From Burkholderiales bacterium (lineage in GTDB: Bacteria; Pseudomonadota; Gammaproteobacteria; Burkholderiales; Burkholderiaceae_C), in contig JACRNC010000006.1 of assembly GCA_016219375.1 (NCBI GenBank), positions 21,733 through 85,732 on the forward strand: DNA of 64,000 nt. The letters run 5' to 3'. The notes beneath the pieces were generated by a model. That model ran no database searches. It saw only the letters and a list, made by a program, of their open reading frames with translations, and was not told where the DNA came from. The position numbers were made by a program, and so were the translations under genes. Below are positions 63,923-64,000 of this stretch, one piece after another; within the stretch, counting starts at the first letter, position 1, and each line of letters begins with the position of its first letter.

Positions 63923-64000
63923 TGGTTGATTTTTCAGATGGCGACATCATTCGGCGTTCACGGGACAGTTTCGGGGTGTTTTCGGTCCCGCTCGCGGCCC

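Overview
The window is a very GC-rich bacterial chromosome segment, densely packed with short intergenic gaps and no rRNA, tRNA, insertion sequence, prophage or CRISPR that I could find. Gene content and order (purE-purK-tsaC, purC, class II fba, pyk, pgk and gap on one strand; def-fmt-htpX divergent from a LysM gene and dprA; lipB-lipA; an EIIA-HPr pair; PEP-CTERM and GlyGly-CTERM type proteins) point to a betaproteobacterium of the order Burkholderiales, most like the Rubrivivax/Leptothrix/Ideonella group. This is inference from content, not a database result.

Layout. 1-9560 is mostly minus-strand housekeeping: an SGNH-hydrolase lipoprotein cut by the window edge, tsaC/purK/purE, purC, a VapBC toxin-antitoxin pair with its palindromic operator, a glutathione transferase and fba. 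Two plus-strand genes (a CnoX-like thioredoxin-TPR protein and a small protein resembling C80 cysteine peptidase domains) sit inside it. 9859-14266 holds a DUF481 outer-membrane protein, a phytase-like esterase, a repeat-rich convergent gap and pyk. 14631-18616 holds an alpha/beta hydrolase, an AraC regulator overlapping it, and a tandem pair of PF10118 proteins behind a palindrome. 18716-22228 is an orphan lipase chaperone, pgk and azlCD. 22435-25241 is a Tat-exported PhoX phosphatase with a PEP-CTERM protein. 25378-30000 carries a lipoprotein, a GGDEF diguanylate cyclase, htpX, fmt and def; 30385-35038 carries LysM protein, dprA, lipB and lipA on the other strand.

35077-38797 is a small catabolic-looking island: an AraC regulator divergent from a Baeyer-Villiger-type monooxygenase followed by an alpha/beta hydrolase. 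SelO, a universal stress protein, a TlpA-like thioredoxin and a degenerate sensor/receiver protein follow, then a lipoprotein, PTS EIIA and HPr (no ptsI next to them), an outer-membrane protein and a chalcone-isomerase-like protein. 47265-56975 is all minus strand: M48 protease/LemA, a ferritin-like protein with a DUF1328 peptide, queC, proA, a Bax-inhibitor-like membrane protein, a MaoC dehydratase and topoisomerase III. Divergent from topB is a SET-domain protein with a Lys/Ala-rich tail, then biotin ligase and a SPOR-like protein. The right end has a secreted S8 protease with a GlyGly-CTERM-type tail, a small lipoprotein resembling the protease's own propeptide, and gap.

The best candidates for something not yet described are the standalone propeptide-like lipoprotein beside the S8 protease, the tandem PF10118 proteins whose conserved residues look like a diiron site, the free-standing C80-like protein, the degenerate kinase/receiver protein, and the nested inverted repeats at 12447-12709.
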